34,065 nucleotides of DNA from an uncultured Pseudoxanthomonas sp. (GCA_946479745.1 CAMLGZ010000031.1:1-34065), one strand, 5' to 3'; counted from the stretch's first letter, positions 18,867 to 27,641 are shown. The notes: generated by a model from the sequence alone, not told the origin. A program made the numbers and translations.

Positions 18867-19817
18867 ATGATCTTTCAAAGCATCGTAAACAATTCACGCG
18901 CCGGCATGGCCCACTTTTTGGCCAGCAGGTCCCATCAAGCCCGTGTATTCATGTATTCCCGCCCGCTCGCCAGCGTCGGCATCCTGCTCGCTGCCGGCCT
19001 TCTGCTGGGTTTCGGCGGTCGCAGCGCCGCCGGTATGGCCCAGGTTTCGCTGCTGCAGGCCAAGGCCGACAAGCAGCAGACCGAGCTGGAGCAGGTCCGC
19101 CGTGGCGCCCAGCAGGAAGTCAACGCCATGGCTGCGCGCCTGGGCGAACTGCAGGCCCAGGCCAACCGCCTCAATGCGTTGGGCGAACGCCTGACCCGTG
19201 TCGGCCAGCTGCAGGACGGCGAATTCGACTTCGACAAGCCGGTGGGCGTGGGCGGTAACGACCAGAGCTTCGACATGGAGCCCCGGGCGCTGAATGCCGG
19301 GGTGACCCAGCTGGAACGCCAGTTCGCCGCCTCGGGCAAGCAGTTGTCGGTGCTGGAAGCGCTGCTGTTCAATCGCGAGCTGGACAAGAACGCCATGCCT
19401 TCCCGCATGCCGATCGCCAACAGCTACATCACCTCCGGTTTCGGCGGCCGCGCCGATCCGCTGGGCGGCGGCAGCCAGTATCACCGGGGCATCGATTTCG
19501 AGGCCGACGTGGGCGATCCGGTGCTGAGCGTGGCCGACGGCGTGGTCAGTTTCGCTGGGGTCAAGAGCGGTTACGGCAACGTGGTCGACGTGGACCACGG
19601 CAACGGCTACGTGACCCGCTACGCGCACAACTCGCGCCTGGTCGTCCGTGTGGGCGATCTGGTCCGCGTGGGCCAGGAGATCGCCAAGGCGGGCTCCACC
19701 GGCCGTTCCACCGGCGCGCACGTGCATTTCGAAGTCTGGGAAAACGGCAACGTTGTCAATCCGCGCAAGTTCCTGGGCGAAGGCCCGACCCCGGTAGGGC
19801 AGGTCAAGCGCGGCTGA
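18867..19817 (+). CDS. M23 family metallopeptidase (LytM domain)
   Basis: Inner-membrane-anchored endopeptidase likely acting on peptidoglycan cross-links in the periplasm, or a degenerate regulator; the catalytic set looks complete. 316 residues from this start: membrane segment at about 33-52, coiled coil at 60-112, LytM/M23 domain from about 180. Zinc ligands: His206 and Asp210 in HRGID, His287 in HVHFE, with His254 and His285 also present. Starts at 18867, 18906 and 18951 are all in frame and none has a good ribosome site; the first leaves only 8 bases to the divergent dciA ATG. Takes the place secM has upstream of secA in E. coli. Confidence 0.85.
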   Translation: MIFQSIVNNSRAGMAHFLASRSHQARVFMYSRPLASVGILLAAGLLLGFGGRSAAGMAQVSLLQAKADKQQTELEQVRRGAQQEVNAMAARLGELQAQANRLNALGERLTRVGQLQDGEFDFDKPVGVGGNDQSFDMEPRALNAGVTQLERQFAASGKQLSVLEALLFNRELDKNAMPSRMPIANSYITSGFGGRADPLGGGSQYHRGIDFEADVGDPVLSVADGVVSFAGVKSGYGNVVDVDHGNGYVTRYAHNSRLVVRVGDLVRVGQEIAKAGSTGRSTGAHVHFEVWENGNVVNPRKFLGEGPTPVGQVKRG

Positions 19818-19820
19818 GCG

Positions 19821-19844
19821 GTAGGTCGGGGCTATGCCCCCGAC
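19821..19844. repeat. REP-like palindrome, GTAGGTCGGGG variant
   Basis: GTAGGTCGGGG and CCCCGAC form a 7-bp stem 3 bases after the M23 stop. It keeps the GTAGG head seen in the other REPs but has a different stem. Confidence 0.5.
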
Positions 19845-19878
19845 GCACGGAGATACCCTTGGCTTCTGCCTGAGGGCA

Positions 19879-19901
19879 TCGCGGGCAGGGCCCGCTCCTA
19901 C
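19879..19901 (-). repeat. Solitary REP arm, variant A
   Basis: TCGCGGGCAGGGCCCGCTCCTAC is one arm of the GTAGGAGCGGGCCCTGCCCGCGA repeat, on the minus strand, without the partner that the other copies have. Confidence 0.8.
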
Positions 19902-19918
19902 ATGGGAGCGCACCTTGA

Positions 19919-19946
19919 TTCACCGGGTCCCGCCCCAAGCTACAAT
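19919..19946 (+). promoter_or_regulatory. Candidate secA promoter
   Basis: A good -10 TACAAT (19941-19946) has a poor -35 (TTCACC at 16 nt, or TTGATT at 20 nt). Transcription would begin just before the hairpin at 19959. Confidence 0.35.
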
Positions 19947-19958
19947 GGTGTGTTGCCA

Positions 19959-19987
19959 ACAGGGCGCATTGCGCCCTGTTTCGTTTT
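19959..19987 (+). terminator. Terminator-like hairpin in the M23-secA gap
   Basis: Perfect 9-bp stem (19959-19967 with 19971-19979, ACAGGGCGC/GCGCCCTGT), loop ATT, then TTCGTTTT. It may end the M23 transcript. If the TACAAT at 19941 is the secA -10, it would instead be the first structure of the secA leader. Confidence 0.65.
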
Positions 19988-20059
19988 GGGCGGCAGGAAG
20001 CGGGCTCGGAGAGCCGCCGACTGCGCCCGACGCTCCTTTCAACTCCGGTTCTCTACTCA

Positions 20060-22792
20060 ATGATCAACAGTCTGCTCACCCGTGTCTTCGGTAGTCGCAA
20101 CGAACGCCTGCTCAAGCAACTCCAACGTAGCGTCACCAAGATCAACGCGCTGGAACCGGAGCTGGAAAAGCTCTCCGACGACGCGCTGAAGGCCAAGACC
20201 CCGGAATTCCAGAAGCGCATCGCCGACGGCGAAGCGCTGGACAAGGTCCTGCCCGAAGCTTTCGCCGTCTGCCGCGAAGCCTCGCGCCGCGTGCTGGGCA
20301 TGCGCCATTACGACGTGCAGCTGATCGGCGGCATGGTGCTGCATCTGGGCAAGATCGCCGAGATGCGTACCGGCGAAGGCAAGACGCTAGTGGCGACATT
20401 GCCGGTATATCTCAATGCGCTGGAAGGCAAAGGCGTCCACGTCATCACCGTGAACGACTACCTGGCGCGCCGTGACGCGGCCTGGATGGGCAAACTGTAC
20501 GGCTGGCTGGGCCTGACCGTGGGCGTGGTGTACCCCGGCATGCCGCACAGCGACAAGCGCGAAGCGTACGCGTCCGACATCACTTACGGCACCAACAACG
20601 AATTCGGCTTCGACTACCTGCGCGACAACATGGCGATGTCGCGCGAGGACCGCTACCAGCGCGGCCTGCACTACGCCATCGTCGACGAAGTGGACTCCAT
20701 CCTGATCGACGAGGCGCGCACCCCGTTGATCATCTCCGGCCCGGCCGACGAATCGCCGGAACTGTACATCCGCGTCAACCGCATCGTGCCCAAGCTGGTC
20801 AAACAGGAAACCGAAGAGAGCGAAGGCGACTTCTGGGTCGACGAGAAGGGCAAGCAGGTGCACCTGTCCGAGGCGGGCATGCAGCACGCCGAGGAGCTGC
20901 TGCGCGAGGCCGGCATCCTGGAAAGCGAAGAGGACAGTCTGTACGGCGCCAACAACCTCAGCGTGGTCCATCACCTCAACGCGGCCATGCGCGCCAACGC
21001 CATTTACCAGCGCGACGTGGACTACATCGTGCGCGACGGCGAAGTAGTGATCGTCGACGAGTTCACCGGCCGCACGCTGACCGGCCGCCGTTGGTCCGAC
21101 GGCCTGCATCAGGCGGTGGAAGCGAAGGAAGGCGTACCGGTCCAGCGCGAGAACCAGACCCTGGCCAGCATCACCTTCCAGAACCTGTTCCGCATGTACA
21201 AGAAGCTGTCCGGCATGACCGGCACGGCCGATACCGAAGCCTACGAATTCCAGAGCATCTATGGCCTGGAAGTGATCGTCATCCCGACCAACCGCCCGAC
21301 CGTGCGCAAGGATTCGCCCGACCAGGTGTTCCTCAACCGCAACGGCAAGTTCAACGCGGTGCTGGCCGACATCCAGGACTGCTACGCACGCGGCCAGCCG
21401 GCGCTGGTGGGCACCACCTCCATCGAAACCTCCGAGCTGCTGTCCGAGCACCTGCGCAAGGCCGGCGTGCCGCACGAAGTGCTCAACGCCAAGCAGCACG
21501 AACGCGAAGCGCACATCGTGGCCCAGGCCGGCCGTCCCAAGGCCATCACCATCGCCACCAACATGGCCGGCCGCGGCACCGACATCGTGCTGGGCGGTTC
21601 GCTGGAAGCCGAATACGAAGCGCTGCCCGAAGGCGCCAGCGATCTCGACCGCGTCCGCATCAAGCGCGAATGGCAGAAGCGCCACGACGAAGTGAAGGCC
21701 GCCGGCGGTCTGCATATCGTCGGCACCGAACGCCACGAATCGCGCCGCATCGACAACCAGTTGCGCGGCCGTTCCGGCCGTCAGGGGGATCCGGGTTCCT
21801 CGCGTTTCTACCTGTCGCTCGAAGACAACCTGATGCGCATCTTCGCCAGCGATTGGGTGCAGAAGGCGATGAAGCTGATCGGCATGAAGGAAGACGACGT
21901 CATCGAAGACCGCCTGGTCAGCCGCCAGATCGAGAAGGCGCAGCGCAAGGTGGAAGCGCACAACTTCGACATCCGCAAGAACCTGCTGGACTTCGACGAC
22001 GTCAACAACGACCAGCGCAAGGTGATCTACAACCAGCGCGACGAGCTGCTGGACGCCGAGTCGGTGAAGGAAAACATCGAAGGCATCCGTGCCGATGTGG
22101 TCGAGGACATGGTCGCCAAGTTCGTGCCGCCCAACTCGGTGGACGAGCAGTGGGACCTGCAGGGCCTGGAGCAGGAGCTGGCGGTGGAAGCCGGCCTGCC
22201 GCTGCCGGTCACCCGCTGGCCGCAGGAAGCCGAAGAGCTGGACGCCGAACGCATCGCCCAGCGCGTGCAGGAAGCGATGGCCGCGCACTTCGACGAGAAG
22301 GAAGCGCAGCTGGGTCCGGAAACCATGCGCTCGCTCGAGAAGCACATCATGCTGACCGTGCTCGACAAGAGCTGGAAGGAGCATCTGGCCAGCATGGATT
22401 ACCTGCGCCAGGGCATTCACTTGCGCGGCTATGCGCAGAAGCAGCCGAAGCAGGAATACAAGAAGGAAGCCTTCGAACTGTTCTCCGAGATGCTGGAGAA
22501 GGTCAAGCGCGAGGTGGTCACCATCCTGGCGCGCGTACGCATCCGCAGCGAAGAGGAAGTGGCCGCGTTGGAGGCCGAGGAACGCCGCGTGGCGGCCGCC
22601 CGCGCGCAGCAGCTGCAGTTCCAGCACCAGGAGGCTGGTGGTTACAGCGCCGACGAGGAAGCCGCCGATGTCGAGGCCGCCCAACTGGGCTTCTCGCCAG
22701 TCACCCGTGACGGCCCCAAGGTCGGCCGCAACGACCCCTGTCCCTGCGGCAGCGGCAAGAAGTTCAAGCACTGCCACGGGCAGTTGAGCTGA
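20060..22792 (+). CDS. secA: Preprotein translocase ATPase SecA
   Basis: Motor protein that pushes unfolded preproteins through SecYEG. 910 residues, full length. Order: N-terminal helix, Walker A GEGKT at 105-109, [15 protein letters not shown], Walker [13 protein letters not shown], the preprotein cross-linking domain, second ATPase half with [13 protein letters not shown] and [11 protein letters not shown], scaffold and wing, then a zinc-binding tail CPCG...KHCHG at 894-906 that binds SecB and lipids. No Shine-Dalgarno sequence is visible before the ATG (ACTCCGGTTCTCTACTCA), unusual for such a highly made protein. A REP pair follows the stop by 8 bases. Confidence 0.97.
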   Translation: MINSLLTRVFGSRNERLLKQLQRSVTKINALEPELEKLSDDALKAKTPEFQKRIADGEALDKVLPEAFAVCREASRRVLGMRHYDVQLIGGMVLHLGKIAEMRTGEGKTLVATLPVYLNALEGKGVHVITVNDYLARRDAAWMGKLYGWLGLTVGVVYPGMPHSDKREAYASDITYGTNNEFGFDYLRDNMAMSREDRYQRGLHYAIVDEVDSILIDEARTPLIISGPADESPELYIRVNRIVPKLVKQETEESEGDFWVDEKGKQVHLSEAGMQHAEELLREAGILESEEDSLYGANNLSVVHHLNAAMRANAIYQRDVDYIVRDGEVVIVDEFTGRTLTGRRWSDGLHQAVEAKEGVPVQRENQTLASITFQNLFRMYKKLSGMTGTADTEAYEFQSIYGLEVIVIPTNRPTVRKDSPDQVFLNRNGKFNAVLADIQDCYARGQPALVGTTSIETSELLSEHLRKAGVPHEVLNAKQHEREAHIVAQAGRPKAITIATNMAGRGTDIVLGGSLEAEYEALPEGASDLDRVRIKREWQKRHDEVKAAGGLHIVGTERHESRRIDNQLRGRSGRQGDPGSSRFYLSLEDNLMRIFASDWVQKAMKLIGMKEDDVIEDRLVSRQIEKAQRKVEAHNFDIRKNLLDFDDVNNDQRKVIYNQRDELLDAESVKENIEGIRADVVEDMVAKFVPPNSVDEQWDLQGLEQELAVEAGLPLPVTRWPQEAEELDAERIAQRVQEAMAAHFDEKEAQLGPETMRSLEKHIMLTVLDKSWKEHLASMDYLRQGIHLRGYAQKQPKQEYKKEAFELFSEMLEKVKREVVTILARVRIRSEEEVAALEAEERRVAAARAQQLQFQHQEAGGYSADEEAADVEAAQLGFSPVTRDGPKVGRNDPCPCGSGKKFKHCHGQLS

Positions 22793-22800
22793 CCTGAAAT

Positions 22801-22879
22801 TGTAGGAGCGGGCCCTGCCCGCGACCGCCTTTTGCGTAATCTCAGTCAAAAGCAGTCGCGGGCAGGGCCCGCTCCTACA
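22801..22879. repeat. REP pair (inverted), variant A
   Basis: Arms GTAGGAGCGGGCCCTGCCCGCGAC and its complement face each other across about 30 bases. Each arm is GTAGGA plus a GCGGGC-CCT-GCCCGC hairpin. It lies 8 bases after the secA stop. Confidence 0.92.
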
Positions 22880-22926
22880 GTCGATTGATTTGCGTTCGGT
22901 GCGCGATTCCCGGCAAGCTCCGGGTC

Positions 22927-23889
22927 ATGCCTTCTTCTTTGCGTTTCATCCACGTCGCCGCCGCGGTCATCACCGACGCGCGTGGCCGCATCCTGTTGGC
23001 GCGCCGCACCGATGGCCGCGATCTGGCCGGCCTGTGGGAGTTTCCGGGCGGCAAGTGCGAGCCGGGCGAATCGCCGGAGCACGCGCTGATCCGCGAACTG
23101 CAGGAAGAGCTGGGCATCACCGTGCAGGTCGGTCCGCCGCTGATCAACGTCCCGCAGCAGTACCCCGACAAACGCCTGCGCCTGGACGTACGCCAGGTCA
23201 CGGTATGGCAAGGCGTCGCACGTGGCGTCGAGGGCCAGGCCCTGGCCTGGGTCGCGCCTGAAAAGCTGACGCGCTACCCCATGCCACCCGCCGACCGGCC
23301 GGTGGTCGCCGCATTGCTGCAACCGGACCGCTATCTGGTCACGCCCGAGCCTGGCGATGACGATGCCGCCTGGCTTGCTTCCCTTTCCGCCGCACTGGCC
23401 GCCGGCATCCACCGCGTGCAGCTGCGCGCGCGCACGATCGACGCGCGGCCGCGTTGGCGTGACCTGGCCGAAGCCGCCGCAACCCTCTGCCGCAAGGCCG
23501 GCGTCGAGGCGCTGGTCAACGGCGACATCGATCTTGCGCGGGAGCTGGGCATCGGCGTGCATCTGCGCTCCACCCAGCTGAAAGAGCTGTCTGCACGGCC
23601 CCTTCCCGAAAACCTGACTGTCGCCGCGTCCTGTCACGACGCCGAAGCACTACAGCTCGCCCAGACCCTGGGTTGCGATTTCGCCGTCCTCGGCAGCGTG
23701 TTGCCAACCGCCACCCACCCGGAAGCAAACCCTTTGGACTGGGAAGGCTTCGCCAAGCTCCGCGAATCGGTCTCGTTGCCCATCTACGCCATCGGCGGCC
23801 TTTCCCCCGCAGACATCCATGAAGCCCGCCAACACGGCGCTCAAGGCATCGCCGCCATCCGTAGCCTTTGGCTCCCTTCATCCTTGTAG
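22927..23889 (+). CDS. Nudix hydrolase fused to a thiamine-phosphate-synthase-like domain
   Basis: 320-residue two-domain protein. The N-terminal Nudix domain (about 6-130) has a perfect Nudix box Gx5Ex7REUxEExGU at 42-64 and is MutT-like, so it may hydrolyse 8-oxo-dGTP or similar nucleotides. The C-terminal half (about 140-315) resembles ThiE: VQLRAR, DLARELGIGVHL, AASCHDAEAL, VLGSVLPTATHP and IGGLSPADIHEA. Such fusions are known next to secA in Pseudomonas and relatives; whether the ThiE-like half is active is unknown. The start is ATG at 22927, just before the Nudix fold. The TAG stop (23887-23889) is inside the following REP. Confidence 0.88.
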   Translation: MPSSLRFIHVAAAVITDARGRILLARRTDGRDLAGLWEFPGGKCEPGESPEHALIRELQEELGITVQVGPPLINVPQQYPDKRLRLDVRQVTVWQGVARGVEGQALAWVAPEKLTRYPMPPADRPVVAALLQPDRYLVTPEPGDDDAAWLASLSAALAAGIHRVQLRARTIDARPRWRDLAEAAATLCRKAGVEALVNGDIDLARELGIGVHLRSTQLKELSARPLPENLTVAASCHDAEALQLAQTLGCDFAVLGSVLPTATHPEANPLDWEGFAKLRESVSLPIYAIGGLSPADIHEARQHGAQGIAAIRSLWLPSSL

Positions 23890-23964
23890 GAGCGGGCCCT
23901 GCCCGCGACCGCCTTTAGCCGGATGTTTCCGCCAAAGGCGGTCGCGGGCAGGGCCCGCTCCTAC
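23886..23964. repeat. REP pair (inverted), variant A, upstream of the RAYT gene
   Basis: Same variant A arms as the copy after secA, with a different spacer (CGCCTTTAGCCGGATG...). It overlaps the last codon of the Nudix gene and with the copy at 24527-24606 brackets the transposase gene. Confidence 0.92.
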
Positions 23965-24035
23965 AGGGGTTTTCCTAGGGTGGATCGCGGCGTTTGCCGA
24001 TAACAATAATGGCTGGGCTGCTCCAATCTTGGAGC

Positions 24036-24515
24036 ATGGAAGAAACAAGGTCTGCGGAAAAAGATCAAGGACATCTTGCTTTGCGGCGAGGGCGCCAGTC
24101 ATTGATCGATCACGTCTATCACGTGACCACAACTACAAAAGCGCGCGAACCATTCTTCAACGCGAGCAATGCGGCCCACGCCGCTGCCAGATGCTTCACC
24201 GAAAGCTCCCTGCTGGGTGATTGTGATCTCCTAGCCTGGGTACTGATGCCCGATCACGTGCATTGGTTGTTGCAATTGGGCGCCAGGGACAGTTTGGATA
24301 CGGTCGTAAACCGACTCAAATCTTCCAGCGCGCGAAAAGCGAATGCCGTGCTTGGCCGAAGCGGCGCACTGTGGGAGAAGGCTTATCATGATCGGGCCAT
24401 GCGCTCGGACGACGATCCGATGAAGGTGGCGCAATACATCATCGCCAATCCTGTCCGTGCGCAATTGGTTACCAGCATAGGCGACTACCCATATTGGAAT
24501 TCCCTCTGGATATGA
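24036..24515 (+). CDS. REP-associated tyrosine transposase (RAYT)
   Basis: Y1 HUH-superfamily enzyme related to the IS200/IS605 transposases; RAYTs nick REP DNA at the GTAG foot and are thought to have spread REP copies. 159 residues. N-terminal RRGRQ, then AREPFF; the HUH motif is HVH (His74, His76) in MPDHVHWLL; then LWEKAYHDRAMR and QYIIANPVRAQLV, where Tyr134 is the likely nucleophile. The core motifs look intact. Start uncertain: ATG 24036 has GGAG close before it; ATG 24009 and TTG 23994 are in frame upstream. A 16-nt palindrome (24020-24035) abuts the start. REP pairs flank the gene on both sides. Confidence 0.9.
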   Translation: MEETRSAEKDQGHLALRRGRQSLIDHVYHVTTTTKAREPFFNASNAAHAAARCFTESSLLGDCDLLAWVLMPDHVHWLLQLGARDSLDTVVNRLKSSSARKANAVLGRSGALWEKAYHDRAMRSDDDPMKVAQYIIANPVRAQLVTSIGDYPYWNSLWI

Positions 24516-24526
24516 ATCACTGATAT

Positions 24527-24606
24527 GTAGGAGCGGGCCCTGCCCGCGACGCTCTTTGTTGGGATATTCCCCGCCAAGAGCGGTCGCGGGCAGGGCCCGC
24601 TCCTAC
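24527..24606. repeat. REP pair (inverted), variant A, downstream of the RAYT gene
   Basis: Variant A arms at 11 bases after the RAYT stop and 7 bases after the coaE stop on the other strand, so it sits between convergent genes and could terminate both. Confidence 0.92.
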
Positions 24607-24613
24607 AGAGCGA

Positions 24614-25228
24614 TTACGGCTGCAGGGATAGCGCGCGGTAGCGGGCATCCAGTTCATCGACGGCTGCGCTCAGGTGCGAGAGGTCGCCATCGTTGACCAC
24701 GATATCGTCGGCGATAGCCAACCGCTGCGCGCGCGTGGCTTGGGCGGCGATCATCTTTTCGGCCAAGGCCTCGTCGATGCCGTCGCGCTGCATCAGGCGC
24801 GCTTTCTGCGTGGCGGGCAGGGCGTCTACCACCAGGATGCGGTGCAGCCACGGATAAGCGTTGCGGCCGCCGCCTTCGGTCAGCAGCGGGATCGCAGCGA
24901 TCGCATACGCACTGGCGGCTGCGCGGCACTGCTCTTGCAACTGAGTGCGGATGATCGGGTGCAGGATCGCTTCCAGCGCACGACGCGCCGGCTCGTTGTC
25001 GAACACTAGGGCGCGCAAGCCTGCGCGGTCCAGCCTACCGTCCGCCATCAGCACGGACGCGCCGAAATGCGCCACCACCGCTTCCAACGCTGGCTGGCCC
25101 GGTTCCACGATCTGGCGCGCTATCAGATCGGAGTCGGCAACGAATATCCCGCGTGCAACGAATTCCCGTTCCAGCGCGCTTTTGCCCGAGGCGATGCCGC
25201 CGGTGAGTCCGATGAAGTAATCGCTCAT
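24614..25228 (-). CDS. coaE: Dephospho-CoA kinase
   Basis: Cytoplasmic kinase for the last step of coenzyme A synthesis, phosphorylating the ribose 3'-OH of dephospho-CoA. 204 residues, normal size. The P-loop GLTGGIASGKS is at 7-17, DSDLIARQIVEPG at about 33-45, LHPIIR in the CoA-binding region and PLLTEGG in the lid/base region. Last gene of the pil block, after pilD, an arrangement common in Xanthomonas and Pseudomonas. A REP pair lies between it and pilD. Confidence 0.95.
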   Translation of the reverse strand: MSDYFIGLTGGIASGKSALEREFVARGIFVADSDLIARQIVEPGQPALEAVVAHFGASVLMADGRLDRAGLRALVFDNEPARRALEAILHPIIRTQLQEQCRAAASAYAIAAIPLLTEGGGRNAYPWLHRILVVDALPATQKARLMQRDGIDEALAEKMIAAQATRAQRLAIADDIVVNDGDLSHLSAAVDELDARYRALSLQP

Positions 25229-25241
25229 GCGCCCATTATGG

Positions 25242-25318
25242 GTAGGAGCGCCCCATGGGCGCGAGCTCTTCTCTACGTTCGATGATGTCCAAAGCTCGCG
25301 CCCATGGGGCGCTCCTAC
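25242..25318. repeat. REP pair (inverted), variant B
   Basis: Arms GTAGGAGCGCCCCATGGGCGCGAGCT and complement. The foot GTAGGAGCG is shared with variant A, but the stem is GCGCCC-CAT-GGGCGC. Lies 4 bases after the pilD stop and 13 bases before the coaE start. Confidence 0.9.
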
Positions 25319-25322
25319 GGGC

Positions 25323-26186
25323 TCAGGCCAGGCCGGAGAACTTCATGTAGGCGTCGACCATCTGTTTGCCCCAGAAGAAGACGATCCAGCCGGCGATGGC
25401 CAGATACGGGCCGAAGGGAATGGGCGTGGCGCGGTCACGGCCTTTGACGGCCAGCCACACCGAGCCAATGACGGCGCCGACCACGGAGGACAACAGAATG
25501 ATCGGAAGAATGCCCTTCAGGCCCACCCAGGCGCCCAGCGCGGCCAGCAGCTTGAAATCGCCGTGACCCATGCCTTCCTTGCCGGTCAGCTGCTTGAACA
25601 GCCACCATACCGTCCATAGCGAAACGTAGCCGGCGATGGCGCCCAGTACCGCCGGTTTGGCCGGCATGTACAGATTGTCCAGGCTGGCGATCAGTCCCAG
25701 CCACATCAACGGCAGGGTCAACTGGTCGGGCAGCAATTGAGTACGCAGGTCGATGCCGGACAGCGCGATGAGGAAGCAGCTCAGCAAAATGGCGCCGAAG
25801 CCCTGCCAGCCGAAACCGAAATGCCAGACCGAAACCAGGGCCAGGACCGCAGTCAGCAATTCGACCGCCGGATACTGGGCCGAGATGGGCGCATGGCAAT
25901 GGCGGCACTTGCCGCGCAGCGCCAGCCAGCTGAATACCGGGATGTTCTCGTACCAGGACAGCCTGTGCTTGCAGTGCGGGCAGTGGGAAGGCTCGATAAC
26001 GATGCCCGGCGGCGGCGGGTCGTAGATCTCCGGCTGTTCCAGGATCTCCGTCGCGTCGCGCTTCCACTGCCATTCCAGCCGCCGTGGCAACCGCAGGATC
26101 ACCACGTTGAGGAAGCTGCCCACCAGCAAGCCCAAACCGGCCGCAAGGGGATACCCCAGTGCGGGGTTCTGGTCTAGGAATGCCAT
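25323..26186 (-). CDS. pilD: Type IV prepilin peptidase and N-methyltransferase PilD
   Basis: Inner-membrane aspartyl protease that cuts the leader of type IV pilins and pseudopilins and methylates the new N-terminal Phe. 287 residues with about eight membrane helices. The cytoplasmic zinc loop has CPHC (Cys69, Cys72) and CRHC (Cys94, Cys97). The catalytic aspartates are Asp146 in GIDLRTQLLPD and Asp210 in GMGHGDFKLLA. Follows pilC by 9 bases, so the two are probably co-transcribed. Its substrates here include PilA. Confidence 0.96.
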   Translation of the reverse strand: MAFLDQNPALGYPLAAGLGLLVGSFLNVVILRLPRRLEWQWKRDATEILEQPEIYDPPPPGIVIEPSHCPHCKHRLSWYENIPVFSWLALRGKCRHCHAPISAQYPAVELLTAVLALVSVWHFGFGWQGFGAILLSCFLIALSGIDLRTQLLPDQLTLPLMWLGLIASLDNLYMPAKPAVLGAIAGYVSLWTVWWLFKQLTGKEGMGHGDFKLLAALGAWVGLKGILPIILLSSVVGAVIGSVWLAVKGRDRATPIPFGPYLAIAGWIVFFWGKQMVDAYMKFSGLA

Positions 26187-26195
26187 GCGGGAATA

Positions 26196-27452
26196 TTAAA
26201 TCGTCGCGGCCAGCTTGAAGATAGGCAGGTACATGCCTATGACCATGCCGCCGACCAGTACGCCGATGAATACCATGATGAAGGGCTCGATCAGGCTGGC
26301 CAACGCGTCCACGGCGTTGTTCACTTCCATCTCGTAGTACTCGGCGACCTTGAACAGCATCGCGTCCAAGGCGCCGGCCTCTTCACCGATGGCGGTCATC
26401 TGGATGACCATGTGCGGGAAAAGGTTGGTCTGCTTCAAAGACATGTTGACGGGATAACCCACTGCAACGTCATCGCGGACACGCAGCACCGCTTTCTCGT
26501 AAACGGTGTTGCCGGTCGCACCTGCCACGGTTTCGAGCGCTTCGACCAGCGGTACGCCTGCCTTGAACGTCACTGCCAGAGTGCGTGCGAAACGTGCGAT
26601 AGCGGAGTTATGCATGATCTGGCCGATGATCGGCACTTTCAGGATCATGCGGTCAAGGAAGTGCTGGAAGGCGAGCGATCGTTTCTTGAAATACAGAAAC
26701 GCAAAGATCGAACCGACTATGACGATCAAGAAGGCCCACCACCACGACACCATGAACTTGGACGCGGCTACGATCATTTTGGTGAAGGCGGGTAGATCAG
26801 CGCCGAAGTTCTTGAATACTTCCTCGAACTGTGGCACTACGAAAATCAAAAGAATGGAACTGACGAGTAGCGCCACCGCCATGACCATGATCGGATAGAA
26901 CATGGCTTTCTTGATCTTGCCTTTGAGCGCTTCAAGGTTCTCTTTGTAACTGGCGATCGTATCGAGCACGGTTTCCAATACGCCTGCGCTCTCGCCCGCA
27001 CGGACCAGGTTCCGATAGAGCTCATCGAATTGCACGGGATGCTTGGCCACTGCTTCGTATAATGAGGAGCCGCCTTCCACGTCGGCGCGTATCTGGCCCA
27101 CCATCTTCTTCATGCGGGCGTTCTTGTGCCCCTCGCCGATGATCTCCAGCGATTGCACGATAGGCACGCCCGACTTCATCATGGTCGCCATCTGGCGACT
27201 GAAGAACGCGATGTCCTTGGGCGTTATGGTTTTCCCGGCCTGCCCGAACAAAGGCTTGGGCTTCGGTTTGACCACCGTTGGCGAGATGCCCTGGCGGCGC
27301 AGTTCGGCGCGGAGCAGATTCATGCTCTTCGACTGCTGCTCGCCTTTCATCTTGATGCCGCGCTTGTCGTTTCCTTCCCAGACAAACGTGACCAACTGAG
27401 AGGTATTGCGAGCTACGGGCTCGATCTTCTTCGCGCTACGTGTCACAGCCAT
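26196..27452 (-). CDS. pilC: Type IV pilus inner-membrane platform protein PilC
   Basis: Polytopic platform protein that couples the PilB and PilT motors to pilus assembly. 418 residues, usual size. Two GspF-type repeats are seen: FFSRQMATMMKSGVPIVQSLE near 85-105 and FARTLAVTFKAGVPLVEALE in the second half, each followed by membrane helices (about 190-215, 240-270 and 385-410). The N-terminus has FVWEGNDKRG, common in PilC. ATG at 27452. Separated from pilB by a 194-base gap that contains a REP pair. Confidence 0.96.
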   Translation of the reverse strand: MAVTRSAKKIEPVARNTSQLVTFVWEGNDKRGIKMKGEQQSKSMNLLRAELRRQGISPTVVKPKPKPLFGQAGKTITPKDIAFFSRQMATMMKSGVPIVQSLEIIGEGHKNARMKKMVGQIRADVEGGSSLYEAVAKHPVQFDELYRNLVRAGESAGVLETVLDTIASYKENLEALKGKIKKAMFYPIMVMAVALLVSSILLIFVVPQFEEVFKNFGADLPAFTKMIVAASKFMVSWWWAFLIVIVGSIFAFLYFKKRSLAFQHFLDRMILKVPIIGQIMHNSAIARFARTLAVTFKAGVPLVEALETVAGATGNTVYEKAVLRVRDDVAVGYPVNMSLKQTNLFPHMVIQMTAIGEEAGALDAMLFKVAEYYEMEVNNAVDALASLIEPFIMVFIGVLVGGMVIGMYLPIFKLAATI

Positions 27453-27569
27453 ACTGGTATCCCCTAGGCCGGCATCCCCACACCGGCGGTCATGCCCCGC
27501 ATGTTAGCCGTTTCCCGGCAGCAGCGGTATTTGCCACTGTGACGCGCCGCAGGGTTTTAGATTTCCCTC

Positions 27570-27641
27570 GTAGGAGCGCCCCATGGGCGCGAGCTTTCGG
27601 TCATGCCTGCGGAGGAGCTCGCGCCCATGGGGCGCTCCTAC
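27570..27641. repeat. REP pair (inverted), variant B, between pilB and pilC
   Basis: Same arms as the variant B copy near pilD. It starts 5 bases after the pilB stop (minus strand) and lies about 118 bases before pilC. Confidence 0.9.

Noticed and set aside
20387..22849. 820-codon minus-strand open frame opposite secA
   Set aside because: Same antisense pattern; secA is unmistakable on the other strand.
24036..24515. Complete insertion sequence of the IS200/IS605 type
   Set aside because: Single-copy style RAYT with REPs on both sides, no left/right IS ends or accessory tnpB.
22801..24606. CRISPR array
   Set aside because: The repeats are inverted pairs with hairpins, separated by genes, not regular direct repeats with spacers.
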